The position numbers were made by a program, and so were the translations under genes. A stretch of 8,661 bases of DNA, taken from NCBI GenBank assembly GCA_045636165.1, contig JAZTWZ010000029.1:1-8661 (forward strand), written 5' to 3'. How positions within the stretch are numbered: the stretch's first letter is position 1; each line of letters starts with the position of its first letter. The DNA is from SIG480 sp045636165. Lineage in GTDB: Bacteria > Bacillota > Clostridia > Oscillospirales > JAAYXM01. The notes beneath the pieces were generated by a model. It saw only the letters and a program-made list of their open reading frames with translations, had not been told where the DNA came from and searched no databases. Shown piece after piece: positions 5,300 through 8,661 of the stretch.

Positions 5300-7969
5300 A
5301 TGAAAGAGTATCTTAAAGAGTACCGTGAGGTAATGTCTTTGCTCTCTGTTACGGAGAGTGGGCTTACGAGCGCGGAAGCAGCAAAACGGCTTTCCGAAAA
5401 CGGAAGGAACAAACTTCTTGAGGAAAAGGGAGACGGCATTGTAAAGCGCTTTTTCAAACAGCTTGCCGAGCCGATGACGATTATACTGATTGTCGCAGCA
5501 CTCATTGCAGGAGTTATGGCGTTTTACGAGAATGAATTTCCTGCGGATGTAATAATCATTATGGCAGTTGTTATCGTAAATGCCGTTTTAGGAGTCGTTC
5601 AGGAGAGTAAGGCTGAAAAGTCAATCGCCGCGCTTTCCGAAATGTCAGCCGCGACATCAAATGTAATTCGCGACGGAAAACATATCGTGATTCCAAGCGA
5701 AGAGCTTGTCGTCGGAGATATTATAATTCTTGAAGCGGGTGCGTCTGTCCCTGCCGATGCGCGAATTATAGAATCAGCAAGCCTCAAGGTCGAGGAAGCG
5801 GCGCTTACGGGCGAGTCAGTTCCCGTTACGAAAGAGTCAGATGCTCTTTCGGGAGGAGAAAAGGGTGATGTCTCTCTTGGGGATCGAAAGAATATGGTTT
5901 TCTCGGGAAGTGTAGTTGTTTACGGAAGAGGTCGTGCGGTAGTAACTGCTACGGGAATGGATACCGAAATGGGCAAGATTGCAGATGCGCTGACAAAAGC
6001 AAAAGAGGGAAAAACTCCGCTTCAGATGAAGCTTTCGGAGCTTTCCTCGGTGCTTACAAAGCTCGTTATCGGTATATGTATCGTAATATTCGGAATCAAT
6101 TTTGTCCGCTCGATTATGACAAGCGGTACCGTCAGCGTCGATTCGGTGCTTGATACATTCATGATTGCGATATCCCTTGCCGTTGCGGCGATTCCCGAGG
6201 GGCTTGCAACGGTTGTTACAATCGTTCTCTCAATCGGCGTAACAAATATGTCAAAGAGAAATGCGATTATCAGAAAGCTTACGGCTGTGGAAACTCTCGG
6301 TTGTACGCAGGTAATCTGCTCTGATAAGACGGGAACGCTTACTCAGAATAAGATGACAGTAGTTGAAAGCTTTTGTGAGGATGAAGAATATCTCGCAAAA
6401 GCAATGTCTCTTGCTTCGGATGCGGAGCTTGATGCGGAAAGCGGGCGTGCGACAGGAGAGCCTACTGAATGTGCGCTTGTTGATTATGCTTATAAGCTTG
6501 GTCTTGATAAGAACGATATGGTAAAAGAGTATATCCGCATAGGCGAAGCCCCGTTTTCTTCCGAGAGAAAAATGATGTCAGTCGTTTTTAGAAATGGTGA
6601 AGAGATTGTTCAGTTTACAAAAGGCGCTCCCGATGAAATCTTAAAATGCTGTCGGGAGGCATATTCTGACGGCAAAATCGCCCCTCTGACAGATGAGATA
6701 AAGTCAAAGATTCTTGCCGAGAATAAGGCTATGGCAGACCGTGCGCTTCGCGTCCTTGCTGCGGCAGAAAGACGGTACTCATCTGTGCCTGAAAGCTATG
6801 AGGCAGGTGAACTTGAAAGTGAGCTTTGCTTTATAGGCCTTGTCGGAATGATTGACCCTGTCCGCGATGAGGTTAAGGCTGCGATTGCGGAATGCCGCCG
6901 TGCAGGAATAAGTCCGATAATGATAACGGGCGACCATAAGGATACGGCAGTAGCCATTGCACGAGAGCTTAATATAATAAGCGATGAAAAACAGGCGATG
7001 ACGGGTGCGGAGCTCTCGGAACTTTCTGAGGCGGAATTTGACAGCATTGTCGAAAAAATCTCCGTGTATGCGAGAGTTTCGCCCGAGCATAAGACAAGGA
7101 TAGTAAATGCATGGCAGAAACTCGGTAAAATTACAGCGATGACGGGCGACGGTGTAAACGATGCGCCGTCTATCAAAAATGCCGACATCGGCGTAGGAAT
7201 GGGCATAACAGGAACAGATGTCACAAAGAATGTAGCAGATATGATTCTTGCAGACGATAACTTTGCAACCATCGTTGCCGCAGTAGGTGAGGGAAGACGC
7301 ATATACGATAATATAAGAAAGTGCATCCAGTTCCTTTTGGGCTCCAATCTTTCTGAAGTACTGTCAATTTTCATTGCGACGCTTATTGGTTTTTCGCTTT
7401 TTGCGCCTGTGCATCTTCTTTGGATAAATCTTGTTACAGACTGTTTGCCTGCGCTTGCGCTCGGTATGGAAAAACCTGAAGCAGATATAATGGATAGAAA
7501 ACCGAGAAAGGCGACGGAAGGTGTGTTTGCAGGTGGCGTCGGTGCGGCTGTAATTTATCAGGGTGCACTTGTCGCGGCGATAACGCTTATATCCTACTTT
7601 GTTGGTCGCGAGGTTCTCTTTATACAGCACCTTGAGAAGTTCGGAAGTCTTCCTTATACTGCAGGAGAGCTTGGAACTTCAATGGCGTTTTTAACCCTTG
7701 CGATAGGGGAGATAGTCCATTCGTTCAATCTGCGCTCACTTACAGGCTCGGTGTTTAAGCTTAAATATCAGAATTTATGGCTCTGGGGAGCGGCTGTTCT
7801 TTCGTTTGTTCTGGTGACACTTGTTATTGAGATTCCGTTCCTCGCAAATGCGTTTGAACTGGCGCGACTTGATTTGCAGGAATATGCCGTTGCAATGGCG
7901 CTTGCTTTTGCAATTCTCCCGATTCAGGAAATTATAAAGTTATTTATCAGGATGTCAAAGAAAAAGTAA
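5300..7969 (+). CDS. P2A-type cation-transporting ATPase (Ca2+/Mn2+ exporter)
   Basis: Membrane pump that uses ATP to expel divalent cations; the 889-aa product is full length for the PacL/YoaB group. Motifs in order: cation ATPase N-terminal domain, actuator TGES (170-173), M4 PEGL with Glu300, phosphorylation site DKTGTLT at Asp342, KGAPDE nucleotide site (441-446), MITGD (541-545) and hinge TGDGVND (615-621). Ion-site residues match SERCA: Asn683 and Glu686 in M5, Asn710, Thr713 and Asp714 in M6, and Glu804 in M8, so both Ca2+-type sites look present. About ten membrane helices are visible. The ATG follows GAAAGGTG (5284-5291). The Mn2+ riboswitch upstream suggests that manganese, perhaps with calcium, is a physiological substrate; sequence alone cannot separate the two ions. 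It is a single-gene unit with its own terminator. Confidence 0.95.
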   Translation: MKEYLKEYREVMSLLSVTESGLTSAEAAKRLSENGRNKLLEEKGDGIVKRFFKQLAEPMTIILIVAALIAGVMAFYENEFPADVIIIMAVVIVNAVLGVVQESKAEKSIAALSEMSAATSNVIRDGKHIVIPSEELVVGDIIILEAGASVPADARIIESASLKVEEAALTGESVPVTKESDALSGGEKGDVSLGDRKNMVFSGSVVVYGRGRAVVTATGMDTEMGKIADALTKAKEGKTPLQMKLSELSSVLTKLVIGICIVIFGINFVRSIMTSGTVSVDSVLDTFMIAISLAVAAIPEGLATVVTIVLSIGVTNMSKRNAIIRKLTAVETLGCTQVICSDKTGTLTQNKMTVVESFCEDEEYLAKAMSLASDAELDAESGRATGEPTECALVDYAYKLGLDKNDMVKEYIRIGEAPFSSERKMMSVVFRNGEEIVQFTKGAPDEILKCCREAYSDGKIAPLTDEIKSKILAENKAMADRALRVLAAAERRYSSVPESYEAGELESELCFIGLVGMIDPVRDEVKAAIAECRRAGISPIMITGDHKDTAVAIARELNIISDEKQAMTGAELSELSEAEFDSIVEKISVYARVSPEHKTRIVNAWQKLGKITAMTGDGVNDAPSIKNADIGVGMGITGTDVTKNVADMILADDNFATIVAAVGEGRRIYDNIRKCIQFLLGSNLSEVLSIFIATLIGFSLFAPVHLLWINLVTDCLPALALGMEKPEADIMDRKPRKATEGVFAGGVGAAVIYQGALVAAITLISYFVGREVLFIQHLEKFGSLPYTAGELGTSMAFLTLAIGEIVHSFNLRSLTGSVFKLKYQNLWLWGAAVLSFVLVTLVIEIPFLANAFELARLDLQEYAVAMALAFAILPIQEIIKLFIRMSKKK

Positions 7970-8013
7970 AATAAACAATGGCTGAGGCATTTTCTTCAGC
8001 CATTGTTTGTTTT
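7968..8013. terminator. Strong hairpin terminator after the cation ATPase
   Basis: A perfect 13-bp stem (7973-7985 with 7996-8008) and a 10-base loop. It extends outward through a U-G pair and further A-U pairs that include the ATPase stop codon. The + strand ends in GTTTTAT and the other strand in a similar T-rich run, so it may work in both directions. It ends ATPase transcription and isolates the gene from the region to the right. Confidence 0.85.
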
Positions 8014-8084
8014 ATAGCGAAAACCACTCGCGAGGAGCGAGGTTATACAGAAATTCAGGTGTTGAAGGAGCAAAGGTTGCGACA

Positions 8085-8661
8085 ATGCTGGGTTTTGTTC
8101 CTGCAACTTCAGAAACCGCGCAAGGAGTAAAAAATCTTCGAACTGACCCAAAAATAACTAACGCTGAAAGTGTTGCGCCGATAAGTGATTCGGTGTATAA
8201 TGAAAACGTTACAGAAGGAGGTGCTTTAGATGGACAAGGAGAAAATAGTTCAGGTGGAGATAAACGGATCCGTTTTGGGCTTTCCGGAAAGTCAGATACC
8301 GAAGGTGTTGGCTCATATGGACAAATTGAAGCAGGAGTACTTGAGCAAGGGAGCACTGACAGAAGCAGTGGAAAAAGCTTGTTCGGTCAAGATAGTGAAG
8401 GAAGAGAAATAGGCGAGGTTGATTTTGAAAAGATTCGAGGTACTGTTGTAAAGGATAACGGAGGTCATCCAAGAGCGGTTTATCATTATACACCTGAAGC
8501 GGAGTTTACTTCTTTTGAAAAAAGTAAAGATATAGGCTTTCACTTCGGTAGTGAGAGCCAAGCAATCGGACGCAAAGCAGGTCTCAAAAAAGAAGAAGGA
8601 AGAATGTTCAGAGTCTATCTGAATATTAAAAACCCCATAAGACTTTCCGCTGATATAATGG
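8085..8661 (+). CDS. Partial polyvalent-type protein with ADP-ribosyltransferase-like domain
   Basis: This frame is open to the right edge of the window, so the C terminus is missing. From ATG 8085 (CAAAGG at 8071-8076, 8 bases upstream) 192 residues are visible. The first part, to about residue 110, is Gly/Ser/Asp/Glu-rich with little hydrophobic content and looks like a linker. From about residue 115 a domain resembles the ART-like domain of phage and conjugative-element polyvalent proteins: Ala-Val-Tyr-His-Tyr-Thr at 131-136, FTSF, IGFHFGS (150-156) and VYLNIKNPIRLS (177-188). Such domains usually sit in very large multi-domain proteins. The frame stays open upstream to 7986, inside the ATPase terminator, so this may be a 5'-truncated remnant rather than an intact gene. 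Family assignment is by motif recognition; the function of this copy is unknown. Confidence 0.65.
   Translation, partial: MLGFVPATSETAQGVKNLRTDPKITNAESVAPISDSVYNENVTEGGALDGQGENSSGGDKRIRFGLSGKSDTEGVGSYGQIEAGVLEQGSTDRSSGKSLFGQDSEGREIGEVDFEKIRGTVVKDNGGHPRAVYHYTPEAEFTSFEKSKDIGFHFGSESQAIGRKAGLKKEEGRMFRVYLNIKNPIRLSADIM
8230..8412 (+). CDS. Small hypothetical ORF overlapping the polyvalent-type gene
   Basis: A 60-codon ORF in another + frame, wholly inside the linker part of the longer open frame. Its ATG has an excellent Shine-Dalgarno site, AAGGAGGTG at 8215-8223, 6 bases away, better than that of the longer ORF. The product is charged and amphipathic (MDKEKIVQVEING, then FPESQIPKVLAHMDKLKQEY), with no signal or membrane segment, and reads like a genuine small soluble protein. 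Leucine is mostly TTG and never CTT, unlike the other genes here. It ends where the ART-like domain of the overlapping frame begins. I recognise no family. It may be a real overprinted gene, a chance ORF, or the true upstream part of a frameshifted gene. Confidence 0.4.
   Translation: MDKEKIVQVEINGSVLGFPESQIPKVLAHMDKLKQEYLSKGALTEAVEKACSVKIVKEEK

Noticed and set aside
6796..7374. A 192-codon minus-strand ORF opposite the ATPase P-domain.
   Set aside because: The + strand here carries MITGD and TGDGVND in frame; the minus product is Ser/Ala/Ile-rich with no motifs.
8012..8356. Minus-strand ORF of 114 codons in the right-hand region.
   Set aside because: It lies opposite the long + frame, is Pro/Ser-rich, ends in the terminator hairpin and has no clear ribosome site; the + frame has recognisable domain motifs further on.
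8363..8380. A-run (GGAAAAAGC) as a -1 frameshift slippery site joining the small ORF to the ART frame.
   Set aside because: The run of five A residues in the GAA AAA reading does not match the X XXY YYZ pattern, and no strong downstream stimulatory hairpin was seen.

Overview
This window looks like the chromosome of an endospore-forming Firmicute, most likely a clostridial-type anaerobe. The main evidence is a complete eight-gene spoIIIA operon (spoIIIAA to spoIIIAH) followed by an Asp23/Gls24 (YqhY-type) gene. Base composition is intermediate, with frequent CTT leucine codons and strong Shine-Dalgarno sites. The exact genus cannot be read from the sequence.

Positions 1-4660 hold the spoIIIA operon on the + strand. 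Its genes are tightly packed, and four of the seven junctions overlap by a few bases. A sequence close to a sigma-E -10 element lies at the very left edge. The products build the mother-cell half of the SpoIIIA-SpoIIQ channel that links mother cell and forespore during engulfment: an ATPase (AA), small and large membrane proteins (AB, AC, AD, AE), and membrane-anchored ring proteins (AF, AG, AH).

A good housekeeping-type promoter (TTGAAA, 17 bp, TATAAT) overlaps the 3' end of spoIIIAH and should drive the Asp23/Gls24 gene (4709-5113). In Bacillus subtilis accB and accC lie between spoIIIAH and yqhY; here they are absent.

The 186-bp gap 5114-5299 is not empty. It carries the conserved blocks of the yybP-ykoY manganese riboswitch, then a perfect 14-bp stem with a T-run, which is an intrinsic terminator used as a transcription switch. 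Directly downstream is a complete P2A-type cation ATPase (5300-7969) with all catalytic motifs and SERCA-like ion-binding residues. Together they form a convincing manganese-controlled cation efflux unit, closed by a strong hairpin terminator at about 7968-8013.

The last 650 bp have a different character. One + frame stays open from inside the pacL terminator to the right edge. It encodes a Gly/Ser/Asp-rich region, then a domain resembling the ADP-ribosyltransferase-like domain of phage and mobile-element polyvalent proteins. This gene is cut by the window edge and may also be truncated at its 5' end. A 60-codon ORF with an excellent Shine-Dalgarno site lies in another frame entirely inside the linker part. 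This end is probably the edge of a mobile element or a remnant of one.
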